From contig NZ_PDKC01000005.1 of assembly GCF_004116495.1 (NCBI RefSeq), forward strand, positions 40,200 to 104,199: DNA of 64,000 nt. The letters run 5' to 3'. The DNA comes from Arcobacter sp. CECT 8985 (GTDB lineage: Bacteria; Campylobacterota; Campylobacteria; Campylobacterales; Arcobacteraceae). Both the position numbers and the translations under genes were made by a program. The notes under the pieces are model-generated. The model was not told the origin of the DNA, searched no databases, and saw only the letters and a program-made list of their open reading frames with translations. Below are positions 30,268 through 38,652 of the stretch, one piece after another (the stretch's first letter is position 1; the number at the start of each line of letters is the position of its first letter).

Positions 30268-30945
30268 TTGAAGTTTACTTATGTGACTCTTTTTTCTAAT
30301 TTGATAGAACCCTATTTTTTTGATTCTATATTGAAAAGAGCTGTTGATTCAAATTTGCTGGAGTATGAATTTTATAATCCAAGAGATTTTACTAAGAATA
30401 AACATAACAAAGTTGATAAAGCTATGGTTGGTGGAGGAGCAGGAATGCTTATGACTCCACAACCTTTGTTTGATTGTTTAGATGAAATAAAAAGAAAAAA
30501 TGAAGATGCTTATATTGTATTTCCATTAGCAGCAGCAAAACCTTTTAAGCAAAATGATGCTAAAAGATTGGCAAAGAAAAAAAATATTGTTTTTGTTAGT
30601 GGAAGATATGAAGGAATTGATGAAAGAGTTATTGAAAAATATGCAAATGAAGTATTTTCAATAGGAGAATTTGTACTAACAGGTGGAGAATTACCATCTT
30701 TAGTTATGAGTGATGCAATTTCTAGAAATATTGATGGTGTACTTGGGAATGCCCAATCTTTGGAAGTTGAGAGCTATGAAAATAATCTTTTAGAAGCACC
30801 ATCTTTTACAAAACCTGAAATTTTCCAAAATTTAAGTGTCGTTAAAGAATTCTTAAAGGGAAATCATAGTAAAATTTCCGACTTAAAATTCCAGATGTCA
30901 ATTTGTAAAACAAAATATTATAGACCCAATAAGGAAAAGAGATGA
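30268..30945 (+). CDS. trmD: tRNA (guanine37-N1)-methyltransferase
   Basis: SPOUT enzyme that methylates G37 of tRNAs to prevent frameshifting; 225 residues. TTG start preceded by AAAGG. Signatures are [33 protein letters not shown], and [23 protein letters not shown], the trefoil-knot SAM site. The stop overlaps the rplS start by 4 nt, the standard trmD-rplS pairing. Confidence 0.97.
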   Translation: MKFTYVTLFSNLIEPYFFDSILKRAVDSNLLEYEFYNPRDFTKNKHNKVDKAMVGGGAGMLMTPQPLFDCLDEIKRKNEDAYIVFPLAAAKPFKQNDAKRLAKKKNIVFVSGRYEGIDERVIEKYANEVFSIGEFVLTGGELPSLVMSDAISRNIDGVLGNAQSLEVESYENNLLEAPSFTKPEIFQNLSVVKEFLKGNHSKISDLKFQMSICKTKYYRPNKEKR

Positions 30946-31298
30946 AAAATAGATATATTGCTAGCTTCGAAGCAGCTCAAATAGAGTCTAAAGAAATTCC
31001 TCAGTTTAGAGCAGGAGATAACGTAAGACTTGGTGTTGAAATTAAAGAAGGTGAAAAAACTAGAGTTCAATCTTACGAAGGTGTTGTTATTGCTAGAAGT
31101 GGTGAAGGTGCGTCTGCAACTTTTACTGTTAGAAAAATAGGAGCAAATTCTGTAGGTGTTGAAAGAATTTTCCCACTATATTCAGAGTCAATTAAAACTT
31201 TTGAAGTAACTAGAAGAGGTAGAGTAAGAAGAGCTAAGTTACATTACCTAAGAGGACTTAAAGGTAAAGCAGCAAGAATTAAAGAACTTAAAAAGTAA
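30942..31298 (+). CDS. rplS: 50S ribosomal protein L19
   Basis: 118 residues, normal. [48 protein letters not shown] and [23 protein letters not shown] are diagnostic. It is at the 30S-50S interface. Translationally coupled to trmD and followed by a terminator. Confidence 0.98.
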   Translation: MKNRYIASFEAAQIESKEIPQFRAGDNVRLGVEIKEGEKTRVQSYEGVVIARSGEGASATFTVRKIGANSVGVERIFPLYSESIKTFEVTRRGRVRRAKLHYLRGLKGKAARIKELKK

Positions 31299-31301
31299 TT
31301 T

Positions 31302-31324
31302 AACTAAGGCTTGTCCTTAGTTTT
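31302..31324 (+). terminator. Terminator after rplS
   Basis: 8-bp stem AACTAAGG / CCTTAGTT with a 5-nt loop, followed by TT. It ends 6 nt before the next start codon. Confidence 0.75.
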
Positions 31325-31330
31325 ACTTTT

Positions 31331-31852
31331 ATGAAAAATAAAACTTTAATTCATAGTGCACTTCTTTGCGAGTGCCAATGCGTAATTAACTTCTTCAAAC
31401 TTAAACAAGATAAATCTTGCAGTGCATTTAAACTTTATCATAATGAAAAAATCGTATTAGTCGTATCTGGAATAGGAAAAGAAAACACAATAAATGCACT
31501 TAGATTTGCTTTTGATAATTTTATTATAAGTAAAGCTATAAATATTGGAATTGCAGGTTGTAAAGATCAATCAATAGATATTGGAACACTTTTTACTACC
31601 AATAAAAAAATTAAAAATCTAAATTTTACTACATTAACTACAATAGATAAACCACTAGACAATAAACTTAACCTAAAAACTACATTAGTTGATATGGAAG
31701 CTTTTTATTTTGAAGAGTATTGTAAACAATATTGTGAGAATATTATAGTTTTAAAAGTTGTATCTGATTATTTAGATACAAATATACCTAAAAAGTCATT
31801 TATAATTGACTTAATGCAAAATAATTTTAATCAATGGAAAAGTTTAATATGA
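31331..31852 (+). CDS. Nucleoside phosphorylase/nucleosidase-like protein
   Basis: 173 residues, shorter than MTA/SAH nucleosidases (~230). VVSGIGKENTINALRFAF, AINIGIAGCKDQSIDIGTLF, LVDMEAFYFEEYC and LKVVSDYLD match the phosphorylase-superfamily core. In the family the MEA glutamate contacts the ribose and the Asp of SDYLD the base. The short length suggests missing elements, so activity is uncertain. The stop forms an ATGA overlap with the radical SAM gene downstream, pointing to a joint function. No ribosome site is evident before the ATG, which lies only 6 nt after the rplS terminator. Confidence 0.7.
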   Translation: MKNKTLIHSALLCECQCVINFFKLKQDKSCSAFKLYHNEKIVLVVSGIGKENTINALRFAFDNFIISKAINIGIAGCKDQSIDIGTLFTTNKKIKNLNFTTLTTIDKPLDNKLNLKTTLVDMEAFYFEEYCKQYCENIIVLKVVSDYLDTNIPKKSFIIDLMQNNFNQWKSLI

Positions 31853-33102
31853 GTTATAATGAAAAATTTAATTTAAATATAGAAAAAACAAACTATAAAC
31901 AACTTGATGAAAAAACACAACAATTTTTAAAAAACCTTGCTTTTACATATCAATTTTCTTTTCAAGAATTAAAGCAAATAATTGATTTTGCAATTGATTT
32001 TAAAATTTGGCATGAAAAAGAGATTTATGTCGTTTGTAAAGAAGAATATTCAAATAGAAAAGAGTGTTTTAATCATATAAGAAGTATTTGGGAAGATTTA
32101 AGAAAAAGCCCAAATTCCTATGCAAAGTTTACAAAAAAGCTTTATAAAGATGATGTAAGAAAAATATCTTTTAAAAATTTTAAAGCACAAAAAGCTGCTT
32201 TAGGTTCATGTCCTGTTGCAAGTCCTAATACAAGATGTTGTAATCTTTTAACTTTAGATGCAGTTCAATCATGTGGTTTTGATTGTTCTTATTGTTCTAT
32301 ACAATCTTTTTATAATCAAGATAAAGTAGGGTTTGATATAAATTTTAAAGAAAATTTAAAAAATCTAAAACTTGATCCAAATGAGATTTATCATATAGGA
32401 ACAGGTCAAAGTTCTGATTCACTTATGTGGGGAAATAAAGAGGGTATTTTAGATGCGCTTTTTGAGTTTGCTAGAACTAATTCGAATGTAATACTAGAGT
32501 TTAAAACAAAATCTAATAATATAAAATACTTTATGGAAAATGATGTTCCTGCAAATATAATTTGTACATGGTCTTTAAATACTCCTACAATTATTGAAAA
32601 TGAAGAACACTTAGCCGCAAGCTTAGAAAAAAGAATTCAAGCAGCAAAACAAGTAAGTGATAAAGGTGTTTTAGTTGGTTTTCACTTTCATCCAATAGTT
32701 CATTATGAAAATTATTTAAGTGAATATGAAGAAGTTTATAAAACTTTAATAAATACATTTGATGCAAAAAAAGTTGCACTTGTTTCTATGGGTACACTTA
32801 CTTTTATAAAACCAGTAATAAACAAAATAAGAAGTAGAAACTTTAAATCAAAAATTTTGCAAATGCCTATGGTTGATGCAAATGGAAAACAATCTTATCC
32901 ATTAGAGATAAAAAAAGAGATGTTCAAACATGCATATGATACTTTTAAGCCATGGCATAAAGATGTATATTTTTATCTTTGTATGGAAGATGAGTCTTTA
33001 TGGAAAGATGTATTTGGTTATGAATATTCAAGCAATAATCAAATGGAAGATTTTATGAAGATGTCATATATGAATAAAATCAAACAAAACTCGAATATAT
33101 AG
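31849..33102 (+). CDS. Spore-photoproduct-lyase-family radical SAM protein
   Basis: 417 residues from the ATG at 31849, chosen because it forms an ATGA overlap with the preceding stop; another ATG five codons upstream is possible. The [4Fe-4S] motif is QSCGFDCSYCSIQSFY (CX3CX2C), preceded by SPNTRCCNLLTLDA. YHIGTGQSSDSLMW and GVLVGFHFHPIVHYENYL match the SPL-like family. The organism is not a spore former, so the substrate is unlikely to be spore photoproduct in spores; a DNA repair or nucleoside role is possible. The C terminus (last residues QNSNI) is supplied by the integrated element; the displaced host tail ends at 41042. Confidence 0.85.
   Translation: MSYNEKFNLNIEKTNYKQLDEKTQQFLKNLAFTYQFSFQELKQIIDFAIDFKIWHEKEIYVVCKEEYSNRKECFNHIRSIWEDLRKSPNSYAKFTKKLYKDDVRKISFKNFKAQKAALGSCPVASPNTRCCNLLTLDAVQSCGFDCSYCSIQSFYNQDKVGFDINFKENLKNLKLDPNEIYHIGTGQSSDSLMWGNKEGILDALFEFARTNSNVILEFKTKSNNIKYFMENDVPANIICTWSLNTPTIIENEEHLAASLEKRIQAAKQVSDKGVLVGFHFHPIVHYENYLSEYEEVYKTLINTFDAKKVALVSMGTLTFIKPVINKIRSRNFKSKILQMPMVDANGKQSYPLEIKKEMFKHAYDTFKPWHKDVYFYLCMEDESLWKDVFGYEYSSNNQMEDFMKMSYMNKIKQNSNI
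33023..33089 (+). repeat. Left attachment-site repeat (attL) of the integrated element
   Basis: 67-bp direct repeat of 40930-40996, 66/67 identical (A at 33066 versus T at 40973). It lies within the 3' end of the SPL-like gene, encoding about 22 residues from YSSNNQMEDFMK to KIKQN. The length and placement match a tyrosine-recombinase attachment site that restores the target gene after insertion. Confidence 0.92.
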
Positions 33103-33175
33103 GCTTTATAGTAAAATACATAAAAAACAATATTTTCACTTTGATACATTAAAATCCAAAAAAGTCTAAAATAAA

Positions 33176-33215
33176 GTGTATAAAAATAAGTATAAAAGTT
33201 TTTTAGGTGTATAAT
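33176..33215 (+). repeat. Cluster of GTGTATAAAA-like sites near the left end
   Basis: GTGTATAAAA at 33176, AAGTATAAAA at 33188 and GTGTATAATT at 33207. Two matching sites occur near the right end at 40854 and 40866. They could be arm-type integrase or excisionase sites. The last one also contains a TATAAT usable as the integrase -10 box. Confidence 0.45.
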
Positions 33216-33242
33216 TTATAAGAAAATCAAATTGAGGTTATT

Positions 33243-34340
33243 ATGGATAAATATAAAGGAATAAGTGAAAAAACTTTAAAGAATGGAACAAAAGCAATTT
33301 ATGTTCGTTTTAAATATTTAGGAAAAATATATCCAGTTAAAAATTTTACTAAACTTTTTGGGTGTACAAGTAAAAGCCAAGCGTATGAAAAATTAAAAGA
33401 AGTAAGAATATCTTTATCTAAAGGAATTGATCCTTTTAATACTCAAGGGAACAAACTTAATGATTATTTTTATAAAAGATTGGATTCTAAAAATAGATCT
33501 GGAGAGTGGAAAGAAAATACAATAAATCAATATAGAGATTTTTATGAAAAACATATTAAAAAACCAATTGGACATCTAAAATTAGACAAAATAAAATATG
33601 AACATTTAGAGAAAATTTTAGATGAAATAATTCATACGAAAGGTAGTTATAGAAATAGGGTATCTAGGATATTATCACCTCTATTTCAAGAATCTATTAA
33701 ACGAGGAGAAATAATTAATAATCCTTGTGATTTTATAGATTTTGTAGAAGTAAAAGAAAAAGAAAAATTATCAAAAAGAGTTTTTGATGATAGATTAACA
33801 ATTGCAAGAACATTATATAAAGCATTTAAAGAGCATAAGGCTAGATATAGTATTCATAAAGATGAAATAAATGTTTTCTTTTTAATGGTTCTTCTTACGG
33901 GCCATCGTTATGGAGAAATATTACAATTAAAAAGAGAAAATTGTTATTTAGAAGAAAATTTAATAATCTCTCCAGAAGAAATTACAAAAACTAAAAAAGA
34001 ATATGAATTTCCACTACCTAAAGAATGTAGAGAGTGGATTGCAACTAAATCTAAAAAAGAACTTTTATTTCCAAATATAAATTATGATAGTGTTTATTAT
34101 CAATTTCAAAATATATTAAAAACTACAAATTTGAAAATAAGAGAAAATAAAAAGTTTTCTCCTCATGATCTGAGATCTATTATGTTAAATGTTATGAGAA
34201 AAGATTGTAAAATTGATACTTTATTGGCCGATTATTGTTTAGAACATAAAATTCCATCTACATTAAAGCATTACATTGATTTTGATTATGATGATAAGAA
34301 AAAAGCATTTAAAAAATATTGGAAAAAGATTAGAAATTAA
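33243..34340 (+). CDS. int: Tyrosine recombinase (integrase)
   Basis: 365 residues. The N-terminal part has an arm-binding-like segment (YVRFKYLGKIYPVKNF), then a core-binding SAM-like domain near 85-170 (WKENTINQYRDFYEKHIK). The catalytic domain shows Arg in TGHRYGEILQLKRENC, HDLRS (His and second Arg), and EHKIPSTLKHYIDFD with the nucleophilic Tyr. The last box has EHKIPS where LGH is usual. It would excise and insert the element at the 67-bp att repeat. Integrase next to attL is the normal layout. Confidence 0.93.
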   Translation: MDKYKGISEKTLKNGTKAIYVRFKYLGKIYPVKNFTKLFGCTSKSQAYEKLKEVRISLSKGIDPFNTQGNKLNDYFYKRLDSKNRSGEWKENTINQYRDFYEKHIKKPIGHLKLDKIKYEHLEKILDEIIHTKGSYRNRVSRILSPLFQESIKRGEIINNPCDFIDFVEVKEKEKLSKRVFDDRLTIARTLYKAFKEHKARYSIHKDEINVFFLMVLLTGHRYGEILQLKRENCYLEENLIISPEEITKTKKEYEFPLPKECREWIATKSKKELLFPNINYDSVYYQFQNILKTTNLKIRENKKFSPHDLRSIMLNVMRKDCKIDTLLADYCLEHKIPSTLKHYIDFDYDDKKKAFKKYWKKIRN

Positions 34341-34386
34341 AAAGTAATATTAAAATCGTTTAGATAAAATATAAAAAGTTTACTTA

Positions 34387-34392
34387 TATAAT
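34387..34392 (+). promoter_or_regulatory. -10 box before the cargo pair
   Basis: TATAAT in the context ACTTATATAATTC, 46 nt before the start of the 216-residue cargo protein; an AAAGGAATTAC ribosome site follows. Confidence 0.5.
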
Positions 34393-34437
34393 TCAAAACT
34401 AATATCTAAAATGATATTATTTTTTTAAAGGAATTAC

Positions 34438-35088
34438 ATGAAAATTCAGAGTATACAAATAGCACTATTTTTTAAAGATTTATTGATCGAGAGACCTGAT
34501 TTAAAATTTAGAGCATTAATTGATAATTTTAGCGATGTGTTTGATACTATGCCAACTCAATTTGAATTACCTCCAGGTACACCAAATGATGTACCTTTTT
34601 TGATATTAAAGTCTAAAAATAATCTAACAAATTGTAATGTATCAAGAAGTAGAATAGATTTTTTTAGTGAAGATTTAGATTATGTAGAAAATCAAGATAA
34701 ATTATTGTCATATATTAATGAAGTTACAAATGTAATTGAAATAATAAATTTTGGATTTATAACTACTCATTTTGAAAAAGATGAAAATGCTTCAAGTGAC
34801 ATAGTAAAAAAATATTTTAAAAATGTTAATGCAGACTTAAAAGAAGTTTCATTAAGTTTTAATACTCTTATAAAATTAAATAGAGAAACATATAATTGCA
34901 ATATTGCAATTAGTGATATAAAACAACAAAATCTACATACAAAAGTTGTAAGAAAAGGTTTATTGATTCAAAAAGATATAAATAGTATAAATTTAAATGT
35001 TAAAAACGAAGTTTATACAGGTACAAAAATACAATCATTATTTAAGAGTGCACATCAAAATTTATATTCAAGTAAAGTAGATGTTTAA
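34438..35088 (+). CDS. Element cargo protein of unknown function (first of pair)
   Basis: 216 residues, soluble, with no signal peptide or membrane segment. The N-terminal region has FELPPGTPNDVPFLILKSK, SRSRIDFFSEDLDY and IINFGFITTHFEK, beta-rich spacing. I do not recognise the family. It starts after a good AAAGGAATTAC site and overlaps the next gene by 8 nt, so the two are translated together. Position between integrase and Rep is typical of cargo. It could be a surface-exclusion, defence or maintenance factor; nothing in the sequence decides. Confidence 0.7.
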   Translation: MKIQSIQIALFFKDLLIERPDLKFRALIDNFSDVFDTMPTQFELPPGTPNDVPFLILKSKNNLTNCNVSRSRIDFFSEDLDYVENQDKLLSYINEVTNVIEIINFGFITTHFEKDENASSDIVKKYFKNVNADLKEVSLSFNTLIKLNRETYNCNIAISDIKQQNLHTKVVRKGLLIQKDINSINLNVKNEVYTGTKIQSLFKSAHQNLYSSKVDV

Positions 35089-35650
35089 TAATATGAATGG
35101 TAGTATGTTTGGGGGGAGTGGAACTCCACGTGGGAATTTTGGAAATACTAACCCCTTAGATGATATGTTATCTTATTCTTCAAGTGCACAAAATTCTAAT
35201 GAACCTATGATTCCTTTAAGTAGTATTAATAAATTAAAATATAATAGTGATACTCCAAAAGGTGAACCTACATTTTCTGTGGGAACACTTCTCACACTAG
35301 TTGGTGCAGCTTTTTTAGCTGCTACATTAGTGGTAGGGACATATTATAATTTTCAATCAGATATTAAAGATGTTAAATATGATTTTGAGAATAGAACAAA
35401 AGATATAAAATATAAACTTAATAATATTGAAACGAAAATTGATGATATAGATTTAAAAGAGATTAAAAATCAAATTGAGAATATTAAAAATAATATTAAT
35501 GATTTGAATAATGATTTATCTAAATATAATCTCAAAACAATTAATAAAAACCTTGAACAAATTAACAAAGATATTAAAGATATTAAAATAAAAGTTGATT
35601 TTAATCGTGAGAATATTTTATCAAATAAGAAAGAATTAAACAAAAAATAA
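35081..35650 (+). CDS. Element cargo protein: single membrane anchor plus coiled coil
   Basis: 189 residues. A Gly/Asn-rich N terminus (residues 1-45, MNGSMFGGSGTPRGNFG), one hydrophobic segment at ~67-87 (TLLTLVGAAFLAATLVVGTYY), then a long heptad-like coiled coil to the end (FENRTKDIKYKLNNIETKID, repeated KNNIND/KDIKDIK). The layout resembles membrane-tethered coiled-coil adaptors. The family is not recognised. Overlaps the upstream cargo gene; followed by a hairpin terminator. Confidence 0.7.
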   Translation: MFNNMNGSMFGGSGTPRGNFGNTNPLDDMLSYSSSAQNSNEPMIPLSSINKLKYNSDTPKGEPTFSVGTLLTLVGAAFLAATLVVGTYYNFQSDIKDVKYDFENRTKDIKYKLNNIETKIDDIDLKEIKNQIENIKNNINDLNNDLSKYNLKTINKNLEQINKDIKDIKIKVDFNRENILSNKKELNKK

Positions 35651-35677
35651 TTATTTTTTATAAAATAAAATTCTATA

Positions 35678-35699
35678 ATTTTGGGCTTTAGCCTAAAAT
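35678..35699 (+). terminator. Terminator after the cargo pair
   Basis: ATTTTGGGCT / AGCCTAAAAT, a 10-bp stem including one G-U pair in RNA with a 2-nt centre. It separates the cargo pair from the rep operon. Confidence 0.65.
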
Positions 35700-35774
35700 C
35701 TTGATTATCTTAAACAAAAGTGTCTAACTCAAAAATACATCAAAATTAATTTTCAAAAGTTTTTAATAAAAATC

Positions 35775-35796
35775 GTAAAAAAAACGTAAAAAAAAA
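35775..35796 (+). promoter_or_regulatory. Tandem GTAAAAAAAAC motif upstream of the rep operon
   Basis: GTAAAAAAAAC followed directly by GTAAAAAAAAA, an 11-bp period, ending 20 nt before a TATAAT at 35816-35821. A closely related tandem lies at the same distance from the -10 of the 38922 operon. It may be an operator, or the phased A-tract promoter signal known from Campylobacter. Confidence 0.45.
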
Positions 35797-35815
35797 TATT
35801 TTTATTTTTTTGACT

Positions 35816-35821
35816 TATAAT
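35816..35821 (+). promoter_or_regulatory. -10 box for the rep-mob operon
   Basis: TATAAT in TTGACTTATAATTAAG, 31 nt before the rep start. An AAAGG site precedes the ATG. Confidence 0.6.
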
Positions 35822-35852
35822 TAAGTAGTAATAAACAAAAAAGGTTATTGCT

Positions 35853-37262
35853 ATGGGTTATAAAAGTTTTATCAAAAATCAAACACAAGAATATATAAAG
35901 TTTTCAAAAGATGTTGAAGCAAGAGCAAAAAACTATAAAGAAAATTATATTGAGATTGTTAATAGAAAAAACTATATTTCTTGTGGTTTAACTCATAATC
36001 CAGTTGCCGCTGCAAAAGATAATTATCTATGGTTCTTAAATAATTGCATGCAAATGCAAAAAATACATGATAATGATGAATATATAAGTATTTTTTTAAC
36101 TCTAACATTAGATTCTCAATATCATAGATATATTAAAAAATCAAAAAGATTAAACAAAAAATTTAAAGAAGAAAATACAATTGAAAAAGGCTATAAACTA
36201 TTAAATGATAGCTTTAGGGAAATTTATAAAAACTTTAGAGTTAATAGAAAACATACAAAAATACATTATTGTAAAGCGATTGAGTTTACTCATTGTTTTA
36301 CATCTCATCTTCATGCAATTATTTTTGTTAAAAAAGAGCATTTAGACAAATTAATAAATCATATTAAAAACATAGTTAAAAAAAATAAACTTGGAAAAGA
36401 ATATAAAATAGATGTAATAGATAATATAAAAGCTACAACTTATTATGTAATCAAATACATCAATAAAGAACAAAATAACGAAGATGAAAACTCGTTTCAT
36501 CTTGCTAATGGTTGGAAAAAGAAACATAGAATTAGAGCTTATACTTTTTCATATTCTGCATTAGAAAGATATGTTTTTAAAAAAGTTAATACAATTTTAA
36601 ATCTATCAAAAAATCTAAAAAATGAAGTTGAAAAAAATGTAATTGATGAAGTATTAGAAAAATGTAATATAAGAATTACAACAAAAAAGATGAATGAAGA
36701 TAAAACATATAATTTAAAAATAAAAAGATACTTTAATGATGATTCAAAATATGATGTAATAGTCAATAGAACTAGAACAACAAAGATGAAAATAGATAGT
36801 GATAAGTTATTAGAACTAGAAGAAAAACTTGATGTTATTAAAAGTTATAAAGCAAATAAGAGTTTTTTTTATATTAACTATCAATTCTTCGATTTAGAAA
36901 AGTATGAGAAACAACTTGAAAAACTAGAAAATGATTACAATGATTTTTATAATAGCTTTGATTTTTTTGATGATGAAATCGAAAATAAGTTAAAAAGATT
37001 TGAGAGAATTATTAGTAGACATAAAGCTAAAAAAGGTTTTTACAATAGTATGTTAACAAAAGATGAGTTTATCAAAAAATTTAGATCTGAACTAGAAGTA
37101 AAAACTTACAACTATAAAATTGACAATTTCACAATTATAGATAAAGAAACAAATGAAGTTATCTACAACAAAAAAGATTATGTTTTATTTGAAAAGTTAG
37201 AAGATAAAGAACTTGAAGAATATACAAAAGAAAACGCAAAAAAAATCAAAGTTGGTGCATAA
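35853..37262 (+). CDS. Rolling-circle replication initiator-like HUH endonuclease
   Basis: 469 residues. Three rolling-circle Rep motifs are in order: FLTLTLDSQY (motif 1, near 84), HLHAIIFVKKEH (HUH metal site, near 150), and TTYYVIKYINKE (motif 3 with the probable nucleophile Tyr, near 200). The rest is Lys/Glu/Asn-rich with helical character, including LEKYEKQLEKLENDY. It would nick a double-strand origin to replicate the excised circle. The gene ends 1 nt before the relaxase start, so both enzymes are coexpressed. Identification rests on motifs and not on overall alignment. Confidence 0.78.
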   Translation: MGYKSFIKNQTQEYIKFSKDVEARAKNYKENYIEIVNRKNYISCGLTHNPVAAAKDNYLWFLNNCMQMQKIHDNDEYISIFLTLTLDSQYHRYIKKSKRLNKKFKEENTIEKGYKLLNDSFREIYKNFRVNRKHTKIHYCKAIEFTHCFTSHLHAIIFVKKEHLDKLINHIKNIVKKNKLGKEYKIDVIDNIKATTYYVIKYINKEQNNEDENSFHLANGWKKKHRIRAYTFSYSALERYVFKKVNTILNLSKNLKNEVEKNVIDEVLEKCNIRITTKKMNEDKTYNLKIKRYFNDDSKYDVIVNRTRTTKMKIDSDKLLELEEKLDVIKSYKANKSFFYINYQFFDLEKYEKQLEKLENDYNDFYNSFDFFDDEIENKLKRFERIISRHKAKKGFYNSMLTKDEFIKKFRSELEVKTYNYKIDNFTIIDKETNEVIYNKKDYVLFEKLEDKELEEYTKENAKKIKVGA

Positions 37263-37263
37263 G

Positions 37264-38652
37264 ATGAAAGATTTTATAAGTGTAAATGCAAAATATTATA
37301 AGAGTGCTAACATTGAACATACAAGCAATCATAATACAAGAGCTAGTGAGATAGATTATTTACTAGATGATAAAAACATCAAATATGAAAATACTTCTAA
37401 ATTATATACTTCAAATGATTCAAATTCTCAAAAAGTAAACTTAGATGAAAATGACGCAAAATTAGGTGGAAAAGGTACTTATAGCGATAATTTAAAGACA
37501 TTTGTAAGTAAAAAAGATGAAGCGATAAGAAATTCTAAACTAATGCAAAAACAATTTTATTATTTACAACAACAAAAAAAAGAAATATTAAGCAAAAAAT
37601 ATAATTATAAAGAAAATGAAAACGAAAACACAATCGTAGAAATGTGTTTGAACTTGAGCGAAGAGAAAGCATTAGAGTATTTAGGAAAAGGTTTAAGTTT
37701 CGATGCAGCAATAGATCAGTTTATGTTTGATATTCAAAAGAGATATGGTTTAACTAAGCTTTCATTCGATTGTCATTTCGATGAAGGTTATGTGAAAAAT
37801 GGGAGAACTTATTTGAACGTTCATGTGCATTGTGTGTTTGTTAATTTTTCATTTGAAAAAGAAAGAAGTGTATTAAGAAGAATGAAAAAAAAAGATTGGT
37901 CTAAAATTCAAGATATAGCCCAGGATTCATTTGAAAAACACGATTTCAATTTTAGAAGAGGAATTAGCAAAAAAATCACTAAAAAAGAGCATTTAGAAAG
38001 AATAGATTTTATTACAAAGAAGAAAGAAGAAGAGTTAAAAAATCAAGAAAAATCACTAAAAGCTCTAAAAAACGACATCAAAAAACATAGTGATTTTACA
38101 ACTTCAATGAAGTTTACATCACAAAAATTAAAAAACGACAAAAAAACACTACTTAATGAAGTAAAAATCAAAAAAGAAGAAGTAAAAAAAATAGATAATG
38201 AACTAAAAATCAAAAATCTTGAACTTGAAGAACTAAACGAATTTAGAGAAGAACTTAAAGATTTTACAAAAGATTTCATAAAAAATCATACTAAAAAAAT
38301 TAATAATAAATATATAATAAAAAATATAAATAATTTTTATAATAGTTTAAAAAATGAATTTTTTGAATTTAGTTCTATTAACATAATTAATGAAAAAATC
38401 GAAGAATTACAACTAAATTTAAAAAAAGAAAAAAATAAAAATATTAATTTAGAAGAAAAAAATAACAACTTAGAAAAAGAATTAGAGAAAATTGATCTGT
38501 TTCAAACAAAAATTGACGAGTTAATAAGCGTTAAAAACACTCTTGAAGATGAGAACTATGAACTTATGCAATTTATAAAATCTCAAAATCTTCAAGAAAA
38601 GTACGAAAAATTTAGAGAAATTGAAGAAAAAGAGAGAGAAATAGATAGGTAG
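37264..38652 (+). CDS. MobV-like relaxase (plasmid mobilization protein)
   Basis: 462 residues from the ATG at 37264, one base after the upstream stop; an in-frame start farther upstream would overlap rep by 50 nt and is less likely. The core is FDCHFDEGYVKNG, then LNVHVHCVFVNFSFEKERSV, matching the HxDE...HxH metal site of MobV relaxases with a small insert. SNHNTRASEIDYLL near the N terminus fits the family's early His/Asn/Arg motif. The C-terminal ~210 residues form a Lys/Glu coiled coil. It should nick oriT and lead the strand into a recipient with help from a conjugative element. Confidence 0.78.
   Translation: MKDFISVNAKYYKSANIEHTSNHNTRASEIDYLLDDKNIKYENTSKLYTSNDSNSQKVNLDENDAKLGGKGTYSDNLKTFVSKKDEAIRNSKLMQKQFYYLQQQKKEILSKKYNYKENENENTIVEMCLNLSEEKALEYLGKGLSFDAAIDQFMFDIQKRYGLTKLSFDCHFDEGYVKNGRTYLNVHVHCVFVNFSFEKERSVLRRMKKKDWSKIQDIAQDSFEKHDFNFRRGISKKITKKEHLERIDFITKKKEEELKNQEKSLKALKNDIKKHSDFTTSMKFTSQKLKNDKKTLLNEVKIKKEEVKKIDNELKIKNLELEELNEFREELKDFTKDFIKNHTKKINNKYIIKNINNFYNSLKNEFFEFSSINIINEKIEELQLNLKKEKNKNINLEEKNNNLEKELEKIDLFQTKIDELISVKNTLEDENYELMQFIKSQNLQEKYEKFREIEEKEREIDR

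Noticed and set aside
37213..37263. Longer relaxase start overlapping rep
   Set aside because: The ATG at 37264 directly follows the rep stop, the normal coupled arrangement, and the extension (KNIQKKTQKKSK) is just the rep 3' end read in another frame.
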